A DNA stretch of 64,000 nucleotides from Capsicum annuum. Its lineage: Eukaryota; Streptophyta; Magnoliopsida; Solanales; Solanaceae. Below the pieces are notes generated by a model. The model ran no database searches. It was given only the letters and a program-made list of their open reading frames with translations, and was not told where the DNA came from. The stretch is from the NCBI RefSeq assembly GCF_002878395.1, contig NC_061121.1, positions 47,469,423-47,533,422 on the forward strand, given 5' to 3'. Positions 1 to 10,999 of the stretch are shown here, piece by piece. Within the stretch, counting starts at the first letter, position 1. Each line of letters begins with the position of its first letter. The position numbers were made by a program, and so were the translations under genes.

Positions 1-1439
1 AGTGATGACAATCTCAGTCATCCACGTAGAAGTAGGAATAATCTAAATCCTACGTTGGCATGTAGTTCTGGGGTATGAAACCGTAGTAACATACCCATAT
101 CGGTGCTAAATACTACTCCCATTCTTATGCTCAAAATCTTAAGAAAAATCCACTTTAAAAGTAATCTAATGGTTTATAATGAAAACCAATTATAAATCTG
201 TAATCTGAATCTGTAAAGTGGATTTCAAATCTATTCTGAGACCAAAAGGAAAAATCTTCCTCAATAATATGAAAGCATTCTAATTATGGGGTGCTTATAG
301 AACATCAATTCTTTGAATAGAAATCTTTAAATAGAGCTTAATGACCCGTGTTTAAATCTCATGATAAAACATCTCAAAAGTCATGCTTGATAACATAAAC
401 ATTTATAATTCATCATAAAATCTGGAAATTTCAGCAATGTGCATAAAAATATATTCATACTCATGTAATTCAACTTCTAAAGTATTAAAAATCTCATAAT
501 CTCATGAATAGAAATATGAGATATAAACCCAACTTCAATTCATAGGAAAACTATAAAATCATGTATCTTTGTAATTAAAAATAAGTTTTGGGCACAAGGA
601 CAAAAGAATTGTCCTTGTTGAAACCTCACATACCTTAGATGATGAACTAGATGCACAAGCTTGATTTTTGAGACTCTATTCACACTCTTGGATGAAGATT
701 CTTGAAGATCTTGGTCTAGGGATCGTAAATCTTGAATTAATTTGGAGAAAGGATGATGGAATCTTGAGTTTCTTGGTGATGAATATTGAAGCCTAGGGTT
801 TTGAATGAGAGAAATTTTGATGAAACTTAGCATATAATGCTTCTAAAAAGGTTTTAATCTCATGTTTGGATGGATTGGGGGTTGGGGAAAAGTCCAAAAT
901 ACCCCCATTTAACTTCTAAACGAAACTGGAAAAATGAACTGGGGCCCCAATTTTTGGCCTTGGCGCGACGCGCCATAATTACGCCAAGCCACTGGAAAAT
1001 GCCAACTGGGAACTGGGCAGACTCTATGATACGGGGTTATCGTGGTGCCCCTTTGGAATGCCATTTTGGCACATAGTGCGATGCGCCATTATCGCGCTGG
1101 ACCTCTAGAAATTGACCAATGGGAAATTGGCCCTCTCCTCAATGCGCTAATATCATGGAGGGCCACTGAAACTGATAATTAGGAATTAACATTGCTTCGC
1201 GATGCGCTAAGGGTCCAAATGACGATATTTTACGACGGAAACTTAAAAAGGCCATAATTTCTTACCCAGTTATCGGATTTAGGTAAATTGTATGTTGTTG
1301 GAAAGCTTATTCAATTTCTTACATCATAGAAAGTTCAAATCTAAATAATTCCACTTAAGTTAAACGTCATTTATTCTAAAATATAATCCTTAACATTTTT
1401 TGGGATGAGTTTAAGCTGAGGAAATTGCGGGGTATTACA
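1..1439 (-). mobile_element. Partial LTR of a Ty3/gypsy element (Tekay/Del-like), minus strand
   Basis: Read on the minus strand, this block begins at 1439 with TGTAATACCCCGCAATTTCC, a start style I know from plant chromovirus LTRs. It runs off the left edge of the window. The plus strand ends in GGGGTATTACA at the same point. GC-rich patches with GCGCGACGCGCC-like words near 960-1100 and a phrase reading ACTACATGCCAACGTAGG on the minus strand are also typical of these LTRs. No coding domain of its element is visible. It abuts the tandem repeats of element E's 3' UTR, so it appears inserted there. Clade assignment rests on LTR appearance only; solo LTR versus one end of a longer element cannot be decided. 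Confidence 0.6.
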
Positions 1440-1800
1440 GATACAATATGACTTATAGATATCTCTCAAATTGCAAGTGTTTGGGTAATCCTGCACATTT
1501 TGAACTTTGGATATGACATAGATTATAGAGAACCCTTGGACTTACACATTTGATAATCTCGCATATTCTCCAGTAAGGATTTAGTTGCGACTTATGGGTA
1601 ACTTTCGGACTATCAAATTCTTGGTAACCTTGCACACTATTCGGTTAGAATGTTGTTGCAGCTTACGGATGACCTATAGGCTATCAAATCAGAGGTATTC
1701 TTGCACACTATCCTAATTCAAATAATATGACATATAGATGACCCTCAAATTGTCAATTTCCAGGAAATCTCATATATCATCCATCTTCAGATAGCGATTT
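1440..1800 (-). repeat. Degenerate tandem repeat of about 72 bp in element E 3' UTR
   Basis: About five diverged units are visible, each with a variant of ATATGACTTATAGAT, then a CTATCAAAT-like word, then CTTGCACACTAT. The first unit starts right at the edge of the inserted LTR, so that LTR landed inside the array. The repeats are too diverged to fix the unit length exactly. They belong to the long non-coding tail between pol and the 3' LTR. Confidence 0.55.
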
Positions 1801-1856
1801 AAATGTGTCCCTCTTAATCCTGTGCTCTTGATGCATTCATATACTGATTTATAAGA

Positions 1857-2308
1857 TGATGAGATATCCTTGACTCCAACATTTGTCTCTCACGTGTCAA
1901 CAGATATTAAATGTTGATGATATCCTCGATGCCAATGTTTTTCTCTTGCATGTCAACAGATATTAAATGCCGATAATATCCTTGACGCCAGCATTTATGT
2001 CTCGCCTGTCAATAGTTATTAAAAGCTGATGATAGCCTCGATGCCAATATTTATGTTCGTATGTCAATAAATATTAAATAATGATTATATCTTCGACGTC
2101 AATATTTGTATCTCGCCTGTCAACAGATATTAAATGCTGATGATATCCTCGACGCCAGTATTTGTGTCTCATGTGTCAATAGATATTAAATGTTGATGAT
2201 ATCCTTGACGCTAGTGTTTTTGTCTCGTGTGGTAACAGATATTAAATGTTGATGATATCCTCGATGCCATTATTTGTGTCTCGCATGTCACCAAATATTA
2301 AATGTTGT
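1857..2308 (-). repeat. Tandem array, about 56-bp unit x 8, in element E 3' UTR
   Basis: Eight consecutive units of about 56 bp begin with GATGATATCCTCGA(C/T)GCCA and end with CA(A)CAGATATTAAATG plus CT or TT. Units differ from one another by roughly 10-20 percent by eye. Such arrays between pol and the 3' LTR are well known in Tat/Ogre elements and have been proposed as satellite DNA progenitors. They do not code for protein. Confidence 0.85.
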
Positions 2309-3650
2309 GGCCCTTTGTGCAATGGCCCTCTTGGCAATGAAAATGATCTCACCTGAGTCCGTTTGTCTACAGTTTTTCTTCCTACATGTACCTATTCTCA
2401 ATGTAGATAGTTAGTAGACACAACGCCGCTCTCATTGGCGACCACAGTCAAATTTGTGAAGTTTAAATGACAAATACTCTGCATCATAATCTGAATGGTT
2501 TAATTCGCTATTCATCCTCTTTTCGAAGAAGTATTTAAATAGTAGACCCACCAGACATAAATAAATGGATAAAATCCCTTTTAAGGGGGTCACTCAAATA
2601 CCTTCCTTTTCGCTTTAATAAATTTTGAGGAAGAATTTCCGATCTTCCTCCTATTAAATAATTATTTTGATTGTTGTATTTACTGTGCCAGCTCATTTAC
2701 ATGCACCTGCGCTCAAAGTAAATATTTAATAGACACAAAGTCACTTATGGTAGTGACTGCTTTTATATAAAGAATTCTAAATATAATATTTGTAAGGAAG
2801 ATAAGACGCCTTTGTTTGTCCTTAGTGGTCTCAAGAAATGATATAGATAACTTAAAAGGTCATCGGTAAATGGGTATTAAATCCATATTTGAGGCTACTC
2901 GAAAATACCGTTCTTGGGAATTACATGCTTTGGAGTGGCTTGCAACCCGCTTGGGAATTTTTTGAAAAAATATTCCCATTTTTGTGTACTGATCCTTGCA
3001 TCCATAGAAAAATGATTAGTTTTTGTGTGAAACTACTCCATATTGACCTTTTTCGATCCTTGGTTTTCTCCTCGCCATCTTTCGGGTACTCCATCATGTT
3101 GGAACTTCCTCCATGACACGTAGTTCCAATAGATGCCTAGGCAATTACTAAGTAGAAAAATTTGTATTGATTTTCGAAAGTAGTCTTGATTTTTAGAAAC
3201 TAGTTTCAAAAATTTCTGTAAAAGCTTTGGGAAATATTTGTTAGTCACGTCATATGCTAGCTCAACAAACGTCTTCCTCTTAATTCAGACTATATCTGAT
3301 ATTTGACAGAAGATTACCAGGGATTCATCATCGTTGAGGCTTTTCATCAGAAGTTTTTTCATAGTCGAAGATTTAATTTGCCTAGACTTTGTCGTGGCTG
3401 GTGATATCCAGAACTTACATTTGACCTTTAGTGCTGGGAAGTTTGGAATATATTCTAATATATTAGTGGAAATTTTGAGGACCTCCTCAAAATTTCTGCC
3501 CCAGTTTACTACTATTTGAGATGATCTTGGCTTGAGAGAATTTGAAGTCTTTGTTAGTCCTCGTTCTCTTTATTGGAAGATTATCTTCCTCTTGTGAATT
3601 TTTGAGATTCCTTCTTGAAAATTCTGCTCTAGTTTTCATTTCCTGGGGTG
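2309..3650 (-). other. Element E 3' UTR, non-coding
   Basis: No credible reading frame. Short open frames on both strands (for example near 2889-3116) have no domain-like composition. On the minus strand the words AAACTGGGGCAGAAATTTTG and AAACTAGAGCAGAATTTTC (from about 3500 and 3635) match the ACTGGGGCA phrase that precedes the 3' LTR in element B, supporting a 3' UTR assignment. Confidence 0.55.
3466..3508 (-). other. Perfect hairpin next to an ACTGGGGCAG phrase
   Basis: The plus strand reads GAAATTTTGAGG, then ACCT-like loop bases, then CCTCAAAATTTC: an inverted repeat of 12 bases per arm. It is followed by TGCCCCAGTTT, which on the minus strand is AAACTGGGGCA. Element B has the same arrangement (ACTGGGG then an AAAATTTTGAT hairpin) at 46572-46606. 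Function unknown; an RNA structure in the 3' UTR is an inference. Confidence 0.5.
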
Positions 3651-3654
3651 GTAT

Positions 3655-4025
3655 GATCGAGATATTCGGGCACCTACGTATCCCGTTGAAGCAGAAATCA
3701 GGTCAAACGTAGTTTAGGACTACGCTAGGGATATATAGAAAAATCTAATAGTTTGACCGAAGACGGCATAGGTTGTCTACGTATCCCTTTTTTGGGAATT
3801 CAGGTCATCACATAGTTCATACATAAAAGGAAAGGATAAATTATCCTAAGAGGTTGAACGAAGCCGACATTGGTCGCCTACGTATCACTTTCTTAGGAAT
3901 TCAGGTCAAACGTAGTTTATACATAAAAGAGAAGGATAAATTATCCTAAAGGGTTGACCGAAGACAGCATTGGCCGCCAATGTATTCCTTTCTTTGGAAT
4001 TCAGGTCAAACATAGTTTGTACATA
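3655..4025 (-). repeat. Four copies of the conserved UTR motif (minus strand)
   Basis: On the minus strand each copy reads like AACTACGTTTGACCTGAATTC, then a T/A-rich spacer with GATACGTAGGC, then a CGGTCAACC-like tail. Approximate positions are 3655-3720, 3753-3823, 3851-3923 and 3950-4021, a period of about 95 bp. The same motif occurs in elements A, B and C, so it is a family feature and not a chance repeat. It lies between the IN stop codon and the tandem repeats. Confidence 0.75.
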
Positions 4026-4120
4026 AAAGAAGAGGGATTCTAGACAATTACACATCATAAAACAATTACTATCATAAAGGCGATTACAAATAAACCAAGG
4101 AAATAAAACTAAAACATCCT

Positions 4121-4548
4121 TCAAACATAGTATCTATTTACCGCATCAAAATTGGTTGGTTGGGTCCACTCTTGACCATCCATATTAGATAGAATCAGAC
4201 CTCCTCCGGATAACACCTTGTGAACTATGTGCGGACCTTGTCAATTTGGAGCAAAATTGCCTTTGTACTCTTCTTAGTGAAGGAATATGCGTTTAAGGAC
4301 CAACTGTCTAACTTCAAATGTTCGAACTCTTAATTTCTTGTTGTAGGCATAGATCATTCTGTGTTGATACAACTAACCATGACACACGACAACCATTCTT
4401 TTCTCATCAATCAACATGAGTTATTTACAGTGAGCGCGAACCCATTCTTCATTACTTAATCCAGCTTCTTGAATAATCCTTAAGGAAGGTATTTCAACCT
4501 ATGCAATTTTCACTGCTTTATTCCCATAAACAAGTAGGCAAGGAGTTT
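4121..4548 (-). pseudogene. pol: Element E integrase C-terminal tail (pseudogene)
   Basis: The minus-strand translation, with several in-frame stops, contains VEIPSLRIIQEAGL, then LMLIDEKRM, VCHG, YNKKLRVRTFEVRQLVLK, GPHIVHKVLSGGGLILSNMDG and a terminal DAVNRYYV before the stop at 4121-4123. This matches the IN C-terminal half of element B (43790-44192) segment by segment. The catalytic core and zinc finger are absent because of a deletion whose join lies at 4549-4555. It would be part of a Ty3/gypsy Pol polyprotein but cannot be functional here. Confidence 0.75.
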
Positions 4549-5294
4549 CCCCAGTATTCTTGATACCAAATGGCATTACCTTGTAATGATAAACTCCCCA
4601 GGGTATAATAAAAGCCATCTTTTTTTTACGTCTTCTTTATCCATTAATATTTGATGATACCCCGCAAACCAATCCATGAAAGACTGAATTTCATGCTTTG
4701 CACAATTATTGATAAGGATGTGGATGTGGGGTAGCAAAAAATTATCTTTAGTACTGGCTTTGTTCAAATCTCTATAGTCAACATAAATTCGAATCTTGTC
4801 GTCCTTTTTTGACACTTGGGACAATATTGGCTAGCCATTTTGGATATTTTGTGACCTCTACAACCTTAGACTGAATTCGCTTCCCCACTTCTTCCTTGAT
4901 CTTCAAACTTAAGTTTGGCTTGAATCTTCATATTTTTTGCTTAATTGGATCAAACTCGAGAATGATTGGTAACTTATGTGACATGATGTTGGTGCTCAAT
5001 CCGGACATATCATCGTAGGACCAAGAAAATATGTCAATGTACTCCCACAGCAAGAGAATGAGTTCTTTTCTTTGTACTTCTGTGAAGTGAACTCTAACAC
5101 TTGTCTCTTTTATTTCATCATCGCCCAGGTTGACTATTCAAGTTTCCTTCAGGTTGGGCTTCCCCTGGTTTTCAAATTCCTTTATATCTTCCAACAACTA
5201 CTCCTCATCACCCTCTTTCCATTCATCATCATTCCCCTCGCTTTGTTCGATTAACTTTTGACATGATATGACATTGGCAGGTTTTAAACTACTT
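4549..5294 (-). pseudogene. pol: Element E reverse transcriptase N-terminal half (pseudogene)
   Basis: On the minus strand, after the intron remnant, the translation shows an acidic leader, then YIDIFSWSYDDMSGLST, then RT motifs IYVDYRDLNKASTKDNF and FAGYHQILMDKEDV. It reaches the VMPFGIKNTG-equivalent and then jumps to integrase. The catalytic YxDD box, thumb, RNase H and IN front are missing. Frameshifts and stops (for example after WKEGDEE) are present. The closest partner in the window is the RT of element A (23859-25565). Confident as an Ogre/Tat RT remnant. Confidence 0.8.
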
Positions 5295-5562
5295 CTGCTA
5301 AAATAAACCAAGTTAGATGATAACAAGATAATAAAAGACAATTATATAATCATATTTTAAAATAACTTCTTAAATAAAGGGAGGCTTTTTCACTAAAATT
5401 TAGGAAATAACACAAACTATGGCTCATGACCTGCACAAATATGGGCCCATGCATTTTTGAAAGCTGTAAAATATGAAAAGAAAATTTGAGACATAAAAGG
5501 GTGAGGGCCACCTCCGGATCATCACCAATTTTAAAAATGCTAGTAATTATCCTTTCATCTAC
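5295..5562 (-). other. Intron remnant in element E
   Basis: On the minus strand the pre-intron reading frame ends at TTGTG followed by GTAGATG (donor at 5562). A TTTATTTTAGCAG acceptor ends at 5295, and the RT-leader frame resumes after it. The donor has the same sequence context and codon phase as the better-preserved intron of element A (23663-23858). Splicing would now produce a stop at the junction, so it is a relic. Confidence 0.5.
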
Positions 5563-6074
5563 CACAATGGACGATGAGTTATGAGCGGAGTGAAGGTCCA
5601 ATTTTGCAAATCCTCTCCTAGTGCAACCTTCCTCACCCTATCAGACTTTGGGAAATTCTCTGGTATATTATTTCATCCCTCGAACCGATTTCTTATCCCA
5701 TCCCCAAGACCATTACTTTTTGACATCTCACGCACAGGAAATGACTGGTACATGAGTGACAACAGTTTAGATAGACTTGTCTTTGACTTATCTTTAATCT
5801 CATCTTCTTGTATTGGTTTGTATCCTAACCCATGTTTAGATGCTTTTCTGGGATCATAATAGGCTCAATAATTCCTTCCAAATCCCTACTATAGACACTT
5901 AAGGCATCCCTAACTTTCTTTATCTTCTCCACTCCTTATGTCTTTTTGGGATTTTCCGAATCCACCTTAGTGATGGTCTTGCTAAACACCTATTCGCCCT
6001 TTATTTGGATCATGTTAACTGCATCTCCCCATGATTAGGCAATGGATTATTGTTGACATTTGGTACCGGTGACT
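5563..6074 (-). pseudogene. Element E gag-pro tail with protease core missing
   Basis: Minus strand. The last part (5563-5870) translates to KHGLGYKPIQEDEIK, and just before the donor to LQNWTFTPLITH, matching the GFGLGYEP-like and NNWEATFLPT phrases at the end of element A's gag-pro ORF. Upstream (5871-6074) only NNPLPNHGEM-like residues are recognisable. The distance from the zinc knuckle to the GLGYKP phrase is a few hundred bases, against about 1.4 kb in A. I see no DGG-type aspartic protease site and infer deletion of the protease core. Confidence 0.55.
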
Positions 6075-7987
6075 AAAAGGTGATAACTTTCTGATCGATC
6101 AAGTCTTGAATCCTATGCTTCAGGTTAATGCAATCCTCGGTACTATGCCCCACCACTCCTAAATAGTAGGTGCAATTTTGATCAACACAGTAAAATCGAG
6201 AGTGGGGATTGGCAGTTTTTGACTGGATAGGCTATAAATGACCAGTATTTTTCAATCTCTCAAAGAGTCGGGTGCGATTTTTAGTTAATAGCGTGAAGTT
6301 TTGGGGAGGTCTCTTTTTGAAGTTCGGACACAGGGGGTTATAATGGTTTTGATTAGTGGGAGGAGGTACTTGATAATAATTTGGAGGTGCTTGGACATTC
6401 ATTCAATTGTTTGGACAAGTAGCGAACATGAGACTGATAATTTGGCTGCTGAACTTGGTACTAGGAAAAAATATTTGGAAGTGGAGTTTGGTATTGGGAC
6501 TAGGTGTAGAATACAGGCTAAAAACTTGGTAACGGTGGGGAGGAAAGAACATTCCTAAGCCTGAATTTCTTCTTCAATTTAGCAACAAAATTATTATAGA
6601 CCGCAGTTATATCTTTTCTTTTCTTCTTAGGGAACATGGAAGACAAAGATGACGTTGGGGTTTTGATAATTTTTCCTATTTGAATGCCTTCCTCTAGTGA
6701 TTCCCCAATTTTGACCAAATTTGTGAAAGTTTCCCTGACTGTGGATACCATCCTGGTATAATAATTTCCCTCCTGAGTGCGAGAGAACACAGACATCATT
6801 TTTTTTTTCAGACATGGAAGGTTGTACGTTGGCAGCTTTTTTTCACCAATAGAAGGCATAGTCTCAAAAATACTCACCATTCTTCTGTTTGATCCGATCT
6901 AATGAGTATTAGTAAGGGACTATTTCAATATTAAATACGAACCTATCAAGAAAACTTTTAGCCAAAGCCCTCCATCCAGACCATTTTTTAAGTTCCTGGG
7001 ACACGATCCAATCTAAAGTTTTGTTGCTTAAGCTTCGGCTAAATAGGCGCATTAGTAATGCCTCATTGCTTCCTACCCCAACCATTTGGTCATAATACCT
7101 TTTTAGATGAGTCATGGGATTCTCGGTGCCATTAAACACTTCAAACTTAGGGACCTTGTACCCTTTTTGCAGATTTACTTCTGGGTGCACACACAGATCA
7201 TCATACCCCAAAGCATCACTATCCCCCATCCTGTAAGATTCTTTTATCCTCATAATCTCTTCATTCATAGTCAACAACTTCTTTTCATGCTCAATCCTCC
7301 ACTCTTTTTCCTTCTCCTCATAATGGTCTATCTTAGGATTTGGAAAAGAATTGTAGATGTCTGAGGATAAGATAACATGAGAAGGATTTGGAAGAGTAGC
7401 TTGATTTTGAGGATGAGAGGTGGTTGGGTGGTATCTAGGGAGGATGTTTTGGAAATTGAGACCATGTTGTGGAACTTGAGAGTAGTTTGGTGGATTCTGA
7501 GAGGATTTTTGTTAATTTAGAAATGAATTTTATGGATTTGAAGATGGATTTTGTGGATTTGGGAGCGGAATTTGTGGACTTGGGAGTGGGTTTTGTACGC
7601 TTGTAAATGGGTTTTGGGGATTTGGGAATGAATTTTGTGTATTTGGAGACGGATTTTATGGGGTTAGAGATAGATTTTATGGATGGTAAGCATCTGGGTT
7701 ATTTTCTCGACTGGTGTTTTAGACAGTTGAGGAGCGGAGGTGGATGATAAGTTATTTGGATGGTACCTAAGAATAGGCGTGATGAGGAAAGGGATCTATA
7801 GTAGAGTCCCATGTCCTCCTGGAGTGGGAGCATTGACAGTGATAGCCAGATTAGCCGAATCTCAAGTACGGTTTATCTCTTCCTAAAGCATTTCCGATTT
7901 TCTCATGAGTTTAGCAATCATCTCGCTTTGTTTTGCTATTATATTGTTCCTGATGGTGAACTCATTTTCTTCGTTACTTCCAGTCAT
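6075..7987 (-). pseudogene. gag: Element E gag (pseudogene)
   Basis: The likely start is the minus-strand ATG at 7987 (MTGSNEENEFTIRNNIIAKQ), followed by a Pro/Asn-rich stretch of WNPLPNPQ-like repeats at about 7400-7700. The conserved capsid block is at 7277-6909: YDDLCVHPEVNLQKGYKVPKF, then HLKRYYDQMVGVG, LMRLFSRSLSNKTLDW and FLDRFVFNIEIVPY. A second block at 6880-6518 contains RTQEGNYYTRMV and FTNLVKIGESLEEGIQIGKI. A zinc-knuckle remnant (CTYYLGVVGHSTEDC) lies at about 6120-6165. Stops and frameshifts break it in several places. Gag would form the particle; this copy cannot. Confidence 0.8.
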
Positions 7988-8611
7988 TTTTGAATGATGG
8001 TTAGAGGATGGGATTTTATGAACTTTTAATCGGCTGAAGTAAGGATGTTCTGCCAGTTTGTTTCAACACGAAGTAGTTTTCTGTTATCTGTAAGGTAAAA
8101 GAACTCAAAGGCAGATGTGTTAGTTCCATATGTGATAAATAATGCAAGATATTTGACCAGAAGTAACCACATAGAGTTGTTTACCTCATAGGCAAACTGA
8201 TCCATAGGAGCATAGTGGGTAAATTTGTCTTTGATTCAAACAAACGCACATAAACACATAAGGCAGTATATCACATAATAAATGCATATCCTAGTTGGGG
8301 TGACCGTTTTGAGCCAAGGGTTGGCCTAGCAAATTTTGAATGAAATATATGCTTCTTAAAACCAATTCATTATCCCCCAAATCTACATAGATATATAAAA
8401 ATGCTTACAAAATATGCACAAAAGGGATACAATCTTTAGGGAAATGGAAAATATCATTAGAAAAAAGAACAACGTCCAGTACAGGAGATAGGAAATACTA
8501 GTTCCTTGATGCTCTTCTATTGTCCTTCGCCCTCTTATCTTTGTCCACTTCTTCGTATTGGCGACATCCGTTGATGATCAAGCAATTTTTGTATAATTGT
8601 GCTCCAGATCA
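7988..8611 (-). other. Element E spacer between ORF1 remnant and gag
   Basis: About 620 bp of AT-rich leader without a supported reading frame. It occupies the place where element A has its ORF1-gag spacer, but I do not see a clear copy of the GATACGTAGGC motif here. Confidence 0.4.
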
Positions 8612-8999
8612 TTAGTTTGGAAAATCATGCAACTGTCTAAATCGATCAACTTCTTGCCTAGCTCTCTTTAATTTTTTCATCAATTGGTGGATGATTGAGG
8701 TATCTTGTACGAAAGAAAGCAGAGTAAGCCTTCTCTCTTCCCCCAAAAGATAATGAATTGGATTAAATAACATATATTTCTCCAACACATAATATGCTTT
8801 GTCTTTAATTGAATCGTGACCAATAGACGCAGGGTAGGTTTTCTAATAGGCCCAATACCATATCGGATATTGGCTCATCCTAGGCTCGTGCCTAAAAGAA
8901 GATTTTGGTTTCACTCTTTCCTAGTTTTCTAGAATGGGTTTGGACACAGGTTCCCAAATGGACAACTTGGGTTTGGAAATACAAACAGCCATCGGATGC
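8612..8999 (-). pseudogene. Element E ORF1-position remnant, unrecognised protein
   Basis: One minus-strand frame of about 128 codons has only two internal stops and ends in TAA at 8612. It reads HPMAVCISKPKLSIWEPVSK near the start, MSQYPIWYWAY in the middle, and a basic helical tail IIHQLMKKLKRARQEVDRFR. It lies between PBS and gag, where Ogre elements carry ORF1. I could not match it convincingly to the DUF7745-like block of A or B. It may be the C-terminal end of a diverged ORF1 with its charged coiled-coil tail, but the family is not established. Confidence 0.4.
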
Positions 9000-9224
9000 C
9001 TCACGTGCTAATAAACTGTCGTATTTCCAACACTTTATTTGGAGTTAAACAATAGGGACCTTGACATCCATGAAACCCCAAAACAGTTTAATAATCATCA
9101 TGCGGGATTACTCCATGAAATGTAACAGTTAAATTTCGCAGAATTGAAACATATAAGCACGTAAACAGTTTAAATAGTTAGTCAAAAGATAAATTCAAAT
9201 ATTTGGTTAGAACCTAGTTCAAAT
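9000..9224 (-). other. Element E leader after the PBS
   Basis: Short AT-rich leader between the primer-binding site and the ORF1 remnant. Nothing further is recognised in it. Confidence 0.35.
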
Positions 9225-9242
9225 ACCCTAGCAGAGCCGTTA
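9225..9242 (-). promoter_or_regulatory. Degenerate tRNA-Arg primer-binding site of element E
   Basis: The minus strand reads TAACGGCTCTGCTAGGGT, aligning to TGGCGACTCTGCTGGGGA with five mismatches of 18. It is four bases (9243-9246) downstream of the LTR end, the same 4-nt spacer seen in elements A and C, which supports the call despite decay. Confidence 0.6.
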
Positions 9243-9317
9243 TTTCTGTTTTATTCCTTTTTAACTCAAAAGATTGGAAAACATTGATTTCGACTTTTTA
9301 AACTATTTTGAAAAAAA

Positions 9318-9328
9318 CAGAGTCACCA
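9318..9328 (-). promoter_or_regulatory. PBS-like core inside U5 of element E
   Basis: The minus strand reads TGGTGACTCTG, the first 11 bases of the tRNA-Arg primer site, about 76 bases before the real PBS and within the LTR. Elements A (16260) and C (51545) have the same internal copy. Confidence 0.55.
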
Positions 9329-10999
9329 CTTAATTTATTTGAAAAGAAATTAAGAAAACTTTTAAGGAAAATCCTAAGTCTTAAAACAGAAAAAGACTTA
9401 GGCTTTTAAGAAAATCCCAGGTAAGAGGTTCTTATTAACATCTTAGGAAGGTTTTAAGGCACTTAAATGTCCGCTAACTTGCGGTTATTCAGACTATTTG
9501 AAAACCACCTTTGACTAACTTTGAAAAAAAGAAGTTGATTTTTGAAAAGAAAGTGATTTTAGGAAAAAGACTTGTATAAAATAAATTTTGGCGACTTAAT
9601 AGGAAATTTAACTAAGTCTAAGCAAATTAATAAAAACTAGCACGTAAAAGGGGAAGGGAGAAACTAGAAGACTTAGGCCATTAGATCCAAATCGATAAAC
9701 ATGTCCTAAGCTAATTTGGGATTTTGGCCCATCATCACTTGTCCTAATCTAAATATTAGGCATTGGGCCCGTAACCTATCCTAAACTATGTATTTTTGTT
9801 AGCCTTTTTGACCCAAAATCTACTTCACTTGTATTAGTTTACAACTTTGGCTTAGAGGCCCAAATAAATGAATAAATAAATGACTAAATAACTAAATAAA
9901 AGTAAGGTAATAAAAAATAGAGACTTTTCAAGTCTCTTAGCAACATCAGTAATGGATTTTGACCAGCTTTACTTCTTCTTCCATCTTCTTAAACCCGTAC
10001 ACCATACAATTGACTTTTGGAATTAATCTTAGAAGAGGTGGGCCTCATTGGCCAATTGCAGAATGCAAGAGAAGAGGAGTCCATTTGGACTCGAGACATT
10101 TTTTGCAAGCAAAGAAAAGGCAAAGAAATTAATATACGTTCAAGACATAAAAGTGACCTGTTTCAAAGCAAAAGAAAATATCAAGAACCAATATTTGAAT
10201 GACAATGATAAGCACACTTGCACACATATAACAAGAATGAGAGTCAACAATTAAAATGCAAAAAGAAGATACCCACTTACATGCCTCATGATTTATGTTC
10301 ATATTAAGAATGAATAAAGGTAAAAGGAAGAAGGTCATATTCAATGAATTAATGTGAGAACAAACAATGTAAGCTTGTGAAAGTAAAGATATGAGGAAAT
10401 AAGAAAAATACCCATGACTTTTAAAATTGAAAGAATATAGACACTAATCCATATAACAAAAGAAAATAAAGGCTAACTTTTCAAGAAAGGAAACTTTAAA
10501 CTCCAACTAAGAAGACATTAACAATGACTCATACATCCAAATCATGGTCAACTTTAGGGAAAACATGTAACGACTTATGATTTATCTTTCTAAGACATTG
10601 TTGATTCTGTTTTGATATTATGAATCAAAGAGAGACATGAATCAAGTCTGTACACACACACAAAACACATATAATAATCCGGAGTAAAAACTTTAAAAAA
10701 ATTAAAATAAAAGTTTAGCATATCTAAAAGTGAAATATCATTCAACAATCATACTATACATGACTCAAAAATATCTAAATAATTCTATTTAGCCACAAAG
10801 ATTCGAACTTTCTCATCATTTTGACAAAACAACATGCGGAAAAAAAAAAGAGGAATAAACATCTTGGATGGAAAATAAAGCTAGCATTTCAACTCTTATA
10901 AGAGGATTTTGAAATCCATTAAAATAATTAGCAAGCAAATGACAAATTCTTGACTTAACCAATTACTATTTTATTAAGGAAAAACAAACAATAGTAACT

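Noticed and set aside
2889..3248. Overlapping open frames on both strands in E's 3' UTR
   Set aside because: Short, no domain features, and located in a segment defined as UTR by flanking motifs.
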